The notes under the pieces were generated by a model. That model saw only the letters and a program-made list of their open reading frames with translations. It had not been told where the DNA came from and made no database searches. The position numbers and the translations under genes were made by a program. Below, piece by piece: positions 34,698-44,581 of a stretch of DNA of 55,479 nt (its first letter is position 1; each line of letters begins with the position of its first letter). The DNA comes from Methanosarcina sp. KYL-1 (GTDB lineage Archaea; Halobacteriota; Methanosarcinia; Methanosarcinales; Methanosarcinaceae): positions 1-55,479 of the forward strand of contig NZ_VOUA01000025.1 of assembly GCF_024372725.1 (NCBI RefSeq). The letters run 5' to 3'.

Positions 34698-35447
34698 ATG
34701 GATCTTGAAAAAATAGTAGGATTTCTTGAGGAAATAGCACCTCCCTACCTTGCGGAGGACTTTGATGAAGGCAGGATCGGTTTGATCCTGAACCTGGAAA
34801 ACGATGTGAAAAAAATTGCAGTTGCCCTGGATGCGAACGCTTATACCCTTGAACGAGCTGCAGAAGTGGGTGCCGACCTGCTGATAACTCACCATACCCT
34901 TATTTTCCAGCCAGTTACCATAATTTCGAAGCCACTGGCAGCTTCCCTGAGGCTTGCTCTGGAAAACAGGATTTCCCTCTACAGCATGCATACCAACTAC
35001 GATCGGGCTAAAGGTGGGGTAAATGACGTACTTGCGGCGCGGCTCGGGCTCGGGAATGTAGAAGAGGCAGGGATGGGTAGAATCGGGGAAATTGATCCCT
35101 GTTCTTCGGCTGAGCTGGCAGCTCATGTTTCGAAGTGTTTGAGGGCCCCTGTCATGTATGCAGGAGAAAAGGAAGGGATCAGGCGTATCATGGTAATGGG
35201 GGGCAGTTGCTTCAGGAGCGAGTACCTTGAAGTTGCCCGCTTATGCAGTGTTGATGCTGTTATCTCTTCCGAGCTGAAACATGATATCCTCCGTTCCTAC
35301 GGGGACCTCTGCCTTGTCGATGCGACTCACTATGCCACGGAAAACCCGGGGATGGAAGCTCTCTGCCCCAGGCTGCGTGAACTTCTCGGCCTGGATGTGG
35401 TATTTATCGAACAGCCTACGGGGCTTAAAGCAATCAACAGGGGTTGA
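34698..35447 (+). CDS. Nif3-like dinuclear metal protein
   Basis: I start at the ATG at 34698 (AGAGGG, then ATG), because the conserved sequence begins MDLEKIVGFLEEIAPPYLA; a further in-frame ATG at 34593 would add a poorly composed stretch. The 249-residue protein has the Nif3/YbgI features: GRIGLILNL (a variant of the family's DNSGLQ), LLITHHTLIF, HTNYDRAKGGVND and the late VDATHYATENPG. The His, Asp and Glu residues in these bind two metal ions, and the proteins form toroid hexamers. Function is uncertain; a role linked to GTP cyclohydrolase or stress has been suggested elsewhere. Confidence 0.92.
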   Translation: MDLEKIVGFLEEIAPPYLAEDFDEGRIGLILNLENDVKKIAVALDANAYTLERAAEVGADLLITHHTLIFQPVTIISKPLAASLRLALENRISLYSMHTNYDRAKGGVNDVLAARLGLGNVEEAGMGRIGEIDPCSSAELAAHVSKCLRAPVMYAGEKEGIRRIMVMGGSCFRSEYLEVARLCSVDAVISSELKHDILRSYGDLCLVDATHYATENPGMEALCPRLRELLGLDVVFIEQPTGLKAINRG

Positions 35448-35506
35448 TTTCCTATCAACATAGGGAAGAATCCGACTGAATTGCAAACCACAGAATTCAA
35501 AGTAAA

Positions 35507-35556
35507 ATGCCCCTCCCTAAAACCTTCGCCTGATAAAACTGGTTTTTGAGGGGGAT
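35507..35556. other. Imperfect hairpin after the Nif3-like gene
   Basis: The left arm 35507-35524 (ATGCCCCTCCCTAAAACC) pairs with the right arm 35541-35556 (GGTTTTTGAGGGGGAT), with one mismatch and a two-base bulge over a 16-nt loop. No T-run follows. It may stabilise the mRNA end or act as a leader structure for the 49-residue gene at 35649. Confidence 0.4.
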
Positions 35557-35648
35557 GCTTCCAGCTTGCGGAGATAAGGCTTTGAAGTCCGAACATGATC
35601 CTGATGAATAGCAGAGGTTGAATACCTGGAATTTTGAGGTGCCGGGCT

Positions 35649-35798
35649 ATGGACAAAAAAAGTTCTGCCGATAAAAAAGAAGAAAAAATTGATGACGATG
35701 CCCTGGAAAAGCTGCTTTGCGAACAATGTAATAAGCAGGTCCGCTCCGATTACAGGCGGAGCCTCGGAAACGAGCATCAAAGGCGATATACGGAATAA
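35649..35798 (+). CDS. 49-residue CxxC mini-protein
   Basis: The frame from ATG at 35649 to TAA at 35796-35798 encodes 49 residues. The N-terminal half is highly charged (KKSSADKKEEKIDDDAL), followed by the CxxC knuckle LLCEQCNKQVRSDYR and a short basic tail. A GAGGTG ribosome site lies ten bases before the ATG. The composition resembles real small zinc-binding or redox proteins, but only one CxxC is present, so a metal site would need a partner or dimer. I do not recognise it. It follows the Nif3-like gene by about 200 bp on the same strand. Confidence 0.5.
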   Translation: MDKKSSADKKEEKIDDDALEKLLCEQCNKQVRSDYRRSLGNEHQRRYTE

Positions 35799-35859
35799 GC
35801 CTATGATGGAATAAGCCTATGTTTTCCAGTGCATGCCTTTTTGTGCAACTCTCGATTTC

Positions 35860-36081
35860 TCAATGTTTACACTGTTTTCTTATCAGTTCTTTGCTATGCT
35901 CTGGTTTTCTTTCCGCTTTTGTAGCTGGAATACTGATACCTAATACTTTTTTAGCTGCATACGATTGCAGTATTGTGCCTGAAAGCAAAACCAGCCATCC
36001 GACTGGAAACAGGATCAACAAAAGGCAGTATGCCGAAACCACAACTACAAGCGACTTTCCTGCAAAGCCTCTTACGCTCAA
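35860..36081 (-). CDS. Mini membrane protein, paralogue 1
   Basis: I start at TTG 36081 because a perfect GGAGGTGA lies five bases upstream and similarity to the second copy (41842-42012) begins at once: FAGKS, then a hydrophobic helix with the shared YxLLLxLFPVGWxVLL core. The 73-residue product has a single membrane helix (about 9-33) and a charged C-terminal tail (KAERKPEHSKELIRK). An upstream in-frame ATG at 36180 would add 33 residues that the paralogue lacks. The function is unknown. Confidence 0.6.
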   Translation of the reverse strand: MSVRGFAGKSLVVVVSAYCLLLILFPVGWLVLLSGTILQSYAAKKVLGISIPATKAERKPEHSKELIRKQCKH

Positions 36082-36324
36082 CGCAGTCACCTCCGTGCGC
36101 TTGTAAAGGCTACTTTCGCAGTAGATCGTCCCCTGTAAGTCCGTGTCATTTCCCGAGTAGATTCTCTTGCCAGTACTCATCCAGTCGCGGGCTTACTAGC
36201 TACTTTTTTTCTTCAAGTTTCTGCCGTTATAGGACATGTAAATATCTGTTCAGGACATTATATCAATGTTTGCCAAATTTATAAATTTTCTTATACTATT
36301 CCTTCAAATCTCATAGTTTCCGAT

Positions 36325-37113
36325 TTATTTATTATGTTTTTCCAAATAGTCCTCGAGGTGTCTCCTGACCCTTCGGACCTCTTCGGTCCCTGGCAAAGAG
36401 GAAATGATTATTTCCAGGTAACGGTGTTTTCTGAGGAGGGCAAAAGTCTCGGGGAAATTGATGTCAAAGACCCAGCTCAGGCGAAGGAGTTTTACATCGT
36501 TCTGGTTTAGGACGTCTCTTATTTTTGCCATTTTGTTGTTCATTATATCTTCTATCACGGGGCCGGAACATTCCGGAGTATCGGGCAAGTAAAGTTCGAG
36601 GGCAGGGTTTCGGGATTTTTCCCCTGATTCATAGTCTTTACAAATGAGCCTCAAGATGTCCAGTTTGTCGGCATCCCTAACCAGCTTTGAGTGGAAGAGC
36701 AGTTCCGGGGAGTTTTTTGCACTTTCGGGAATTTCCACGAGGTTGTGGTACTCCACGGCTTTCAAAATTAGATCCTGCTCTTTTTCGGAAAGGTGAGAAA
36801 GAACTCCGGCTTTTTTCAGGATTTTTACCCCGAGAACAGCATGGTTTTCGGAATCCGAATCTTTGAATGTTTTATATCTGGTGAACTGCTCAAAACGGCC
36901 CAGGTCGTGGAAGAGGGCGATTGTTTCGGCAAGCTGGCATTCTTCCTCTCCGAGTTTTCCGGTTTTTGCTAGTAAGAGTATGTTTTTGCAGACCCTTTTT
37001 GTGTGTTCGGTTTTAAGTTCAATGTTTTCCCGGACTAAAGGGTCAGGTGAAGAAAAGCCTCCCACGTAGTCCAGAAACCATTTTCGGAAAAAAGCCAGGT
37101 CTTCTTCGTGCAT
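36325..37113 (-). CDS. HD-domain phosphohydrolase
   Basis: The 262-residue protein has the HD superfamily metal ligands: His37 (TEHTKR), the HD pair at 69-70 (LFHDLGRFEQ), His in VEYHNLVE, and Asp in VRDADKLDIL. It should bind one or two metal ions and hydrolyse a phosphoester, perhaps of a nucleotide; the substrate is not evident. The TATA-like AGTATATACT at about 37137-37146 predicts transcription beginning at about 37115, so the mRNA is probably leaderless from the ATG at 37113. The gene seems to stand alone. Confidence 0.85.
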   Translation of the reverse strand: MHEEDLAFFRKWFLDYVGGFSSPDPLVRENIELKTEHTKRVCKNILLLAKTGKLGEEECQLAETIALFHDLGRFEQFTRYKTFKDSDSENHAVLGVKILKKAGVLSHLSEKEQDLILKAVEYHNLVEIPESAKNSPELLFHSKLVRDADKLDILRLICKDYESGEKSRNPALELYLPDTPECSGPVIEDIMNNKMAKIRDVLNQNDVKLLRLSWVFDINFPETFALLRKHRYLEIIISSLPGTEEVRRVRRHLEDYLEKHNK

Positions 37114-37637
37114 GCTTTCGAATAGGAAATTTCATAGTATATACTTTATGCAAATCTGCTGGAAAGCTCAAAGTGTTTTTTCCAGGAAGCAGGGATTTTC
37201 CTGGATGAATTCTTTTTTTCCTCCGGGTCCATGCTCCTTTTTCCTCTGGCACGTATCCCTTTTCCGGATTAAATATAATCCTTCTTTTTCCGAATACTTT
37301 TTTAAGTTTGAGTACCTTGATACTGGTATTGTGTCCTGTTAATTCAAGCTTGATGTTCTATATAAACTGTATAAATTATAGTCAATTTGAGCAAAAAGAA
37401 TTTATCTTGTCACGTTTTATTCTCAGAATGTTCTAAATTTAAATGTTTCAGAATGCTATATTATATTATGAAGATGTATGTTATGTTCTGAATATTCTCA
37501 TATACAGTTGCTTTGCATCTTTGGTAATGCACAGGATGCCACATTATGAATAATAAATGATTAATAATTGATAACCTGATTAGTATGTGTTGTAAAATTC
37601 TCCAAAAGGAACTCATTAGAAAATCTCGGGGTATTTA
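37114..37637. other. AT-rich divergent gap before the TPR gene
   Basis: This 524-bp gap holds the minus-strand TATA of the HD gene (37137-37146) and an AT-rich stretch with several AGAATGTTCT-like palindromic sequences (about 37425-37500). The TPR gene promoter on the plus strand is likely within the last 150 bp. No gene is supported. Confidence 0.4.
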
Positions 37638-40600
37638 ATGGGCTCGGAAAAAAAAGTTAATTCGATTGCTAATTCCTTCATTTTATTAAGCCTTATCTTA
37701 GTGGTAGTCTCGGCTGCAGGTCCTCTGCCTGCCGGGGCCATTTCAATCCAGGGACTGGTCACAGACGATACTCTGGAGGACGGTGGGGCCCCCCCAACTC
37801 TCGGGGAAGTACTTGCGCAGAATCCGACTTCTTTTGAAGGCCTGATAAGCAAGGGCAATACTTTGTATTCTCTAGGGGAATACAAGCTTTCCATCGAATG
37901 TTATGAAAAGGCCCTTGATATAAACCCTGATTCTTCCCTCGCCTGGTATTCCAGGGGGCGTTCTATGGAAGAGCTGGGAATGTACAGTGATTCTATTGAC
38001 TGTTACACCTGGGCTCTTGAAACTTTTCCGGCTTCTTCTGAGAGCTGGTATGAAAGGGGAGATGAACTGTTAGGGTCTCTGAATTATCTTGAAGCGGTGA
38101 ATTGTTACGAGAAGGGTCTTGCTACGGACTCCTATCTTGCCGAACTCTGGTTCCGAAAAGGCCAGGCGCTTGAAAAGATGGGTTCGGACCAGTCGGCTTT
38201 GCTCTCCTATGAAAAGTCAATTGAGTATGGTTCAAATTGTTCGAAAGCCCTCTATATGCAGGGGCAGGCCTATGCAGGGCTCGAAAAATATGATGAAGCA
38301 ATGATATGCTTTGATAGGGCCCTGAATATCTCTCCTGGAGATTCCGCAATCTGGTATCAGAAGGGGCTGGTTTTCGATAAACTTCAAAATTACGAGGCTG
38401 CCGTAGATTGTTATGAGCAGGTTATTTCCATCAACCCGGACTCGGTTGAGGCCTGGTATAGCAAAGGTGAGGACCTTGAAAGGCTGGGGCTATATGGGGA
38501 TGCGTTAACCTGTTATGACTTTGTGCTACTCTCGGAGCCGGATAACCTCGGAGCCCTTCAGAGGAAAGGTTCCGGGCTCGAGCAACTTGGCAGGTATGCT
38601 GATGCGCTTCAGTGTTACGATAAAATTCTTACGTATGATCCCGACAACTCCGATGCCTGGCACAGCAAAGGTTCCGTGCTTAACAAGATGGGGCAGTATG
38701 ATGCTGCTATTGAGTGCTATGACAGGGCCCTTAACCCCGGTGTCGGAGTCGAGATAGAAGAGGCAGGAGATGCCCTGCTCAATAAATTGAACGCCTACGA
38801 TGCTTCGCTGGCAAGTTACTCCGAAACACCAGATCTCAGGTCGGAGTCTGTTAAGATCTGGTACGACAAGGGCCTGGCTTTCGATAAGCTCGAAAACTAC
38901 GAGACTGCTCTGGACTGTTACAGCAGGGTCCTTGAAGAAGAACCCGAGCATGCAGTGGTCTGGTACAGGAAAGCTCTGGACCTTGACGGGCTTGGGAGAT
39001 ACGGGGAGGCAGCTGAATGCTACGATAAAGCCCTGAAGCTGGATTCGGGTTATGCTAAAGTCTGGTTCAGGAAGGGCTTTGATTACGCAAGTCTCGGGAA
39101 ATACAGGGAAGCGGTGAAAAGCTATGATAAAGCTCTTGCCCTGGATGAAAACTATACCCTTGCGTGGTACAGCAAAGGAGTCGCCCTGACAAAACTCGAA
39201 AATTACGAGGATTCAATTGAGTGTTATGACCAGGTCCTTGCCTTTGCCCCGGAGAGCGCAGAGATCTGGTACAATAAGGGCCTTGCCTTGGATCAGCTTG
39301 GAAGATATGAGGAAGCTGCAGAGTGCTACAACAGGGCTCTTCAGCTCAGACCAGGGTATGCCCCCGCAAGTTTCAAACTTAAGGAGGCCCTGAAGCTTTC
39401 AGATTCCGAAGTTTCAGTCCTCTTGAAAGGAGATAATGCCGGCGTCAATCCTAAAGGGGCGCTTGCTAGCGGGTTCTGGTCTTACCTTCTCAGCTATGAA
39501 AAATTGGACTCAAAAACGTATAACCCGGGTTTCAGCCCCAAAAGTATTGAACTCCTTAACCCTGGGTTCAGTTCTGACTCGGCCTGGTACGGGAAAGCTT
39601 CAGTCAGCAGAAAACTGGGAATGAATGCGGATGCTCTCAAAGCTTATGAAATGGTCCTCTTGATCAATCCGGAGCTTACGGAGGCATGGTATGAGAAAGG
39701 TTCCATTCTGGACAAGCTCGGCAGGAATGCGGAAGCCCTGGAGTCTTATAAGAAGGCGGTGGCTCTTGACCCGCAGTCCAGCATTGCCTGGTACGGAATG
39801 GCTTCGAGTGTCAACAACCTTGGGCGGTCCGAAGAGGCGGTAACTTACTTTAACAGGGTGCTTGAGCTCGATCCGCAAAATGCTGGAGCCCTTTACGGGA
39901 AAGGTCTGGCCCTTTCAACCCTGGGAAGGTCCGAAGAGGCGGTCTCCTGCTATGATCAGCTCCTGGAGCTTGAACCGACAAATCCGAAGGCTCTGAAAAA
40001 CAGGGCTCTGGTCCTCGTAAAACTTGGAAGGCTCGAAGGGGCACTGGCTGATTATGATAATCTCCTGAAGGTCGAACCTGCAAATGCTGCAGTCCTGGCT
40101 GAAAAAGCCTCCATTCTTGAAGGGCTTGGCAGGTATGAAGAAGCTGTTGCAAGCTATGATGGCATCCTGAAGACCGCTCCAGGCAACAGGGAGGTCATCT
40201 ACAGGAAAGGCAAGGCTCTGGAGAAACTCGGAGATTTCGAGGCAGCAATCGGCTGTTACGATAAGATTTTGGAGCTGGACCCGGCAAATATCGATTCCCA
40301 AAACAGCAAGGGCTTTGCCCTCTACAAGCTTAAGAAGTATCAGGAAGCCATTGCCTGTTATGATAAGACCCTGCAGTATGCTCCAAATAATGCCGCAGCC
40401 TGGTACTTCAAGGGGTGCGTTTACTATACGATAAGCAGCCACAACGCTGCTCTGGACTGCTTTACAAAGGCTAGCCAGTTAAAACCCACCAGCATCACTG
40501 CCTGGTATAACATGGGCTATATCTACAACGTAATGGGAGATGCCGAGACAGCTATAGAGTGCTATAACAGGGCTCTTACAATAAATCCCAACTCGGTTTC

Positions 40601-40955
40601 AGTCCTTTATAACAAGCGTTTTGCCCTCTATCTCACGAAGAAATTCGATGATGCGTCGGCGTGCAAGACAAAGCTGGATTCCCTTGATCCGGGCTTTGTG
40701 GATGCCCTTGAGGACAGGGGAACAAAGGTTTTCCTTCCCGACACTTACAGGGGTGACCTGGACTACACCCTCCCTACCAGGTGGTATGGGGGTCCAGAAA
40801 ATCAAACTGGGAACCCTGGTGAGAATGAGGCAGCAGGCTCCCAGCAGTCCGGGAACATTCCAGAACCTCTTGATAGGGAAGTTCGCGACACCGGGTACAT
40901 CCCCGAGCCCGATGAAGATGTGAATGACGAATGGTACATCCCCGAAGCTCAATGA
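37638..40955 (+). CDS. Large exported TPR-repeat protein
   Basis: The 1105-residue protein begins with a hydrophobic signal or anchor (ILLSLILVVVSAAGPLPAGA) and then consists of about 25 or more tetratricopeptide repeats. Each 34-residue unit has the pattern WYxKGxxLxxLGxYxEAxxCYDKAL. The run is broken near residues 575-640 by a non-TPR segment (SVLLKGDNAGVNPKGALASG). After the last repeats (about 1030) a Gly/Asn/Glu-rich tail follows, with a WYIPEAQ ending. TPR arrays form superhelical scaffolds that bind other proteins, here probably outside the cell or at its surface. The ATG at 37638 is followed by polar residues and then the hydrophobic stretch. A strong hairpin terminator follows at 41032-41075, so it is probably a single-gene transcript. 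Confidence 0.88.
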   Translation: MGSEKKVNSIANSFILLSLILVVVSAAGPLPAGAISIQGLVTDDTLEDGGAPPTLGEVLAQNPTSFEGLISKGNTLYSLGEYKLSIECYEKALDINPDSSLAWYSRGRSMEELGMYSDSIDCYTWALETFPASSESWYERGDELLGSLNYLEAVNCYEKGLATDSYLAELWFRKGQALEKMGSDQSALLSYEKSIEYGSNCSKALYMQGQAYAGLEKYDEAMICFDRALNISPGDSAIWYQKGLVFDKLQNYEAAVDCYEQVISINPDSVEAWYSKGEDLERLGLYGDALTCYDFVLLSEPDNLGALQRKGSGLEQLGRYADALQCYDKILTYDPDNSDAWHSKGSVLNKMGQYDAAIECYDRALNPGVGVEIEEAGDALLNKLNAYDASLASYSETPDLRSESVKIWYDKGLAFDKLENYETALDCYSRVLEEEPEHAVVWYRKALDLDGLGRYGEAAECYDKALKLDSGYAKVWFRKGFDYASLGKYREAVKSYDKALALDENYTLAWYSKGVALTKLENYEDSIECYDQVLAFAPESAEIWYNKGLALDQLGRYEEAAECYNRALQLRPGYAPASFKLKEALKLSDSEVSVLLKGDNAGVNPKGALASGFWSYLLSYEKLDSKTYNPGFSPKSIELLNPGFSSDSAWYGKASVSRKLGMNADALKAYEMVLLINPELTEAWYEKGSILDKLGRNAEALESYKKAVALDPQSSIAWYGMASSVNNLGRSEEAVTYFNRVLELDPQNAGALYGKGLALSTLGRSEEAVSCYDQLLELEPTNPKALKNRALVLVKLGRLEGALADYDNLLKVEPANAAVLAEKASILEGLGRYEEAVASYDGILKTAPGNREVIYRKGKALEKLGDFEAAIGCYDKILELDPANIDSQNSKGFALYKLKKYQEAIACYDKTLQYAPNNAAAWYFKGCVYYTISSHNAALDCFTKASQLKPTSITAWYNMGYIYNVMGDAETAIECYNRALTINPNSVSVLYNKRFALYLTKKFDDASACKTKLDSLDPGFVDALEDRGTKVFLPDTYRGDLDYTLPTRWYGGPENQTGNPGENEAAGSQQSGNIPEPLDREVRDTGYIPEPDEDVNDEWYIPEAQ

Positions 40956-41031
40956 GGACATTTCCAGCAATGGGTAATTCTCAAAGCTGAACCCTTAAAG
41001 AGCCCGGTGAAAGCTGAAATAAATGGGTTTG

Positions 41032-41076
41032 CCGGATGCCCTCTTTACTGAGGCATCCGGTGAAAATTTTCTTTTT
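41032..41076 (+). terminator. Hairpin terminator after the TPR gene
   Basis: CCGGATGCC at 41032-41040 pairs perfectly with GGCATCCGG at 41052-41060 over an 11-nt loop. The run TGAAAATTTTCTTTTTTC follows directly, which fits a stem-loop and T-tract terminator about 75 bp after the TPR stop. Confidence 0.75.
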
Positions 41077-41841
<765 letters not shown>

Positions 41842-42012
41842 TTAAATGTCTGCCCCAAGGATTCTCGCTTCTACACTTTTTTCGGTACTCGGCTTCGCGA
41901 TTGCGGTCCCGAGCAAGACGATCCAGCCCACAGGAAACAAAACCAGCAGCAAACTGTAAACTGCAATAGCTGTGATTATCGATTTTCCTGCAAGCCTTTT
42001 TAGAGTCTCCAT
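41842..42012 (-). CDS. Mini membrane protein, paralogue 2
   Basis: I start at ATG 42012, preceded by GGGGTGGAG, rather than at an in-frame ATG at 42129. The 56-residue product is METLKRLAGKS, a membrane helix (about 12-34) with the YSLLLVLFPVGWIVLLG core, and a short tail (KPSTEKSVEARILGADI). It shares this core and the preceding AGKS with the protein at 35860-36081. One TM helix with a basic, polar N-terminus is expected. The promoter is probably ATCTATATAAG near 42150 on the minus strand, giving a leader of about 110 nt. The function is unknown. Confidence 0.65.
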   Translation of the reverse strand: METLKRLAGKSIITAIAVYSLLLVLFPVGWIVLLGTAIAKPSTEKSVEARILGADI

Positions 42013-42436
42013 TGGTACTCCACCCCTGGCGTGGTTGTCTTTATTTGCTTGCGTCGTTCCGATAGTGGGCAATTTACCCAGTCTTACCCAATGTCTTCGA
42101 TATTGTGCGTAATATACAATATCATACAATACTACGCAGTCCTAACTTATATAGATTTTCCAATATAGTCAACAGTTTCTATATATCTAAGATCAGATAA
42201 TAATTGCAGTTCCCCGGGCCTGTTTTGTTTTCCTTTTTTGTATTATACTTCCTATTTTTTAATAAATTGTTGAGTATGATAGCTCTTATGCTTTTCGGTA
42301 TACTCCTTGAAAATTCTCTCTCCATATGTATCCTAGTTTCCCATTTTTACAAAAGCAAAACGGAAGTACTAATGAGTAAGAAATAATTTTTCCCTGAAAG
42401 CTTTAAACCACATGCCACCCTAACCCGTTAGTATCC
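42013..42436. promoter_or_regulatory. Promoter gap between a mini membrane gene and thiI
   Basis: A minus-strand TATA (ATCTATATAAG) lies at about 42145-42160. The region 42180-42370 is AT-rich, with TATATATCTAAGATC near 42180 and no clear thiI promoter. No gene is supported. Confidence 0.4.
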
Positions 42437-43750
42437 ATGAAAGACATTTCTAATGATATTGAATCCGGGCTTAAGCCCGGCACTGATACCGGGGGCGCAA
42501 GCGAGACTGAGAATATGGCTGAAAATAAAGCTTCAGGAATGGATTTCGGTTCTAACCCCGCTCCGGCGGGACTTGAAGTTCCTCTGGACGTTATCATTGT
42601 CCGTTATGGGGAACTTGCTCTGAAAAGTCAGGGGGTACGGAACTGGTATGAAAGAGTCCTTGTGACGAATATTGCGGCAATGCTGGATTCCAGGGGAATC
42701 GAGTATTCCCGGATAAGGCGGGAATGGGGAAGGATCTTTATTGAGACCACTGATGCCCGTGCGGCCGGGGCAGCAGCCGATGTGTTTGGAGTAGTTTCGA
42801 CTTCTCCTGCGGTGACTGCAGAACCTGTCCTTGAGAGTGCCGCCGGGGTTTGCGCGGCCCTGGGGCTGCGCCTTATCAGGGAAGGAGATTCATTTGCTAT
42901 CCGTGCAAGGAGGAGCGGGAACCATCCTTTTTCTTCTGCGGAGATAGGGAAAACCTGCGGGGATGCGGTCTGGAATGCCCTGGAAAAAGAGGGAAAGAAG
43001 CCCAGGGTTGACCTTAGTTCTCCTGATAAGGAAATCTTTGTCGAGATGCGTCAGAAGCTGGCTTACGTTTACCTGGAAACAGTTCCCGGCGTAGGTGGGC
43101 TTCCTCTCGGGACTCAGGGAAGCATGGTAGTGCTCATGTCTGGGGGTCTCGATTCTCCTGTCGCGGCCTGGCTTATGATGAAGCGTGGGGTCATGATCAT
43201 TCCGGTTTACTGCGATGGTTCCCCTTATGCCGAAGATGCTGCAAGAGAGCGTGCCTTTGACTGCGTCCGCCAGCTCCAAACCTGGGCGCCCGGGCACCAG
43301 TTCACGACTTATGATCTCCCCCACGGCTCGAACCTCAGGGCTTTCATAGACACCTGTGACCGGAAAAATACCTGCCTTCTCTGCAAGCGCATGATGTACA
43401 GGGAGGCCTACGAGGTCATGAAAAAAGAAGGTGCAAGCGGAGTAATTACCGGCTCATCCCTCGGGCAGGTTGCTTCCCAGACAGCCGCCAATATGTATGC
43501 AGAGATCTATCAGCTTGCTGTTCCTGTTTACCATCCCCTTATCGCCTTTGACAAGAGCGAGATAGTGGACATTGCCCGCAGGATCGGAACCTATGATATC
43601 TCGACGCGGCCTGCAGGCAGCTGTGCCGCGGTCCCCGAGCACCCGGAAGTAAAGGCTAAATACGACCTTATCCTGCTTGAGGAAAAAAAGCTTGATATCG
43701 AAACCATGGTTCAGAAGGCGTTCAGTGCCGCAAAGATTTATCATCTCTGA
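42437..43750 (+). CDS. thiI: tRNA 4-thiouridine synthase, archaeal ThiI
   Basis: ThiI adenylates U8 of tRNA and replaces oxygen with sulfur. The 437-residue protein has an N-terminal extension of about 45 residues (Gly/Asn/Glu-rich, unlike the family), then a ferredoxin-like and THUMP region (VIIVRYGELALKSQGVRNWY) and the PP-loop in LMSGGLDSPVAA (near 235-241). There is no C-terminal rhodanese domain. Cys residues in TCLLCK (near 313-316) and GSCAAVP (near 395) match the three Cys that bind an Fe-S cluster in methanogen ThiI, which uses sulfide. The ATG at 42437 may not be the real start; an in-frame ATG at 42539 (residue 35) would trim the unusual extension. Confidence 0.93.
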   Translation: MKDISNDIESGLKPGTDTGGASETENMAENKASGMDFGSNPAPAGLEVPLDVIIVRYGELALKSQGVRNWYERVLVTNIAAMLDSRGIEYSRIRREWGRIFIETTDARAAGAAADVFGVVSTSPAVTAEPVLESAAGVCAALGLRLIREGDSFAIRARRSGNHPFSSAEIGKTCGDAVWNALEKEGKKPRVDLSSPDKEIFVEMRQKLAYVYLETVPGVGGLPLGTQGSMVVLMSGGLDSPVAAWLMMKRGVMIIPVYCDGSPYAEDAARERAFDCVRQLQTWAPGHQFTTYDLPHGSNLRAFIDTCDRKNTCLLCKRMMYREAYEVMKKEGASGVITGSSLGQVASQTAANMYAEIYQLAVPVYHPLIAFDKSEIVDIARRIGTYDISTRPAGSCAAVPEHPEVKAKYDLILLEEKKLDIETMVQKAFSAAKIYHL

Positions 43751-43786
43751 AGAAGCAGAGGCCTATCATCTCTGAAGAAGCAGAGG
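43739..43786. repeat. 25-bp duplication over the thiI stop codon
   Basis: TATCATCTCTGAAGAAGC-plus-AGAGG occurs at 43739-43761 and again at 43764-43786. The first copy contains the last codons and the TGA of thiI, so the duplication copies the gene's end. Confidence 0.9.
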
Positions 43787-44312
43787 TTTTGGAAAGGCAA
43801 TGGCTCCGAACTTTTGAATGCCCTTTCCGGATTTCCCGGGTTCCTAATTTTTTGCCGGGAATATGCGGGTATCATCCTTTTCAGTACCCTCTTCTTTTTT
43901 TGCTTTCATCCTCTCTAAGCAAAATGCTTATTTTTTACTTTTATACCTGGAAAATCGGATACTTACTCTAAATATTTTTGCTGGATAAATTTCAATTTTA
44001 AATACATTTCTATTTTATACTTCTATAATTATATATCATTGAAATACTTTATATAATATATATTTTGATTAATATTCAGGGCGTTATACTTTTCATGGAG
44101 ATTCTCAACCAACCTCCAGTTCAATCCACAAGTTCAATCCACAGGTTCAATCCACAATCACAACTTTTCAAGAATTGTTAACGCCCGCCTTTTCTTTATT
44201 GCTTTAATCTTTCCGGTTTTTACTTCATACTTTTTATCAGCATGTGTGTAATTCGGGTTTTACTTCCGGATAATTTAAAAAATTATTTATTTTTTCATGT
44301 TGATTTTCTTTT
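43787..44312. other. AT-rich gap with a 13-bp tandem repeat
   Basis: No gene is supported. A strongly AT-rich stretch with several TATA-like sequences (about 43975-44070) precedes the small membrane gene at 44313. A 13-bp array lies at 44118-44156. Confidence 0.4.
44118..44156. repeat. 13-bp tandem repeat
   Basis: Three copies of RGTTCAATCCACA (44118-44130, 44131-44143, 44144-44156). Confidence 0.9.
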
Positions 44313-44546
44313 ATGAACAGCTTTCCCCGCCCGGACCCGAAGACTTCCAAAACAAGATTGATCTTTCTTTTTTTCACGGTAGGGAGTTTTCTGATAATGA
44401 CCGCCGGCTCCCTGTACATTGAAATGTATCCCGAGGACCCCTACACCGGTGAGTTTCTAATTAGCACTGCAGGACCTGTTTTCTGGGTCTGCTGCTTCTT
44501 ATGGATATCCTATAACGTATTAACGATTATATATTCAAGGCGCTGA
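44313..44546 (+). CDS. Small two-helix membrane protein
   Basis: The 77-residue protein has a basic, Pro-containing start (MNSFPRPDPKTSKTR), a first helix at about 16-37 (LIFLFFTVGSFLIMTAGSLY), an acidic loop with EMYPEDPYTGE, a second helix at about 48-70 (TAGPVFWVCCFLWISYNVL) and a short basic end. The pattern is a plausible real membrane protein, but I recognise no family. It points away from the response regulator gene and stands alone. Confidence 0.55.
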   Translation: MNSFPRPDPKTSKTRLIFLFFTVGSFLIMTAGSLYIEMYPEDPYTGEFLISTAGPVFWVCCFLWISYNVLTIIYSRR

Positions 44547-44581
44547 TTACCTTTCTTCTGCCGTGATTCTTTTTCCCGGAT

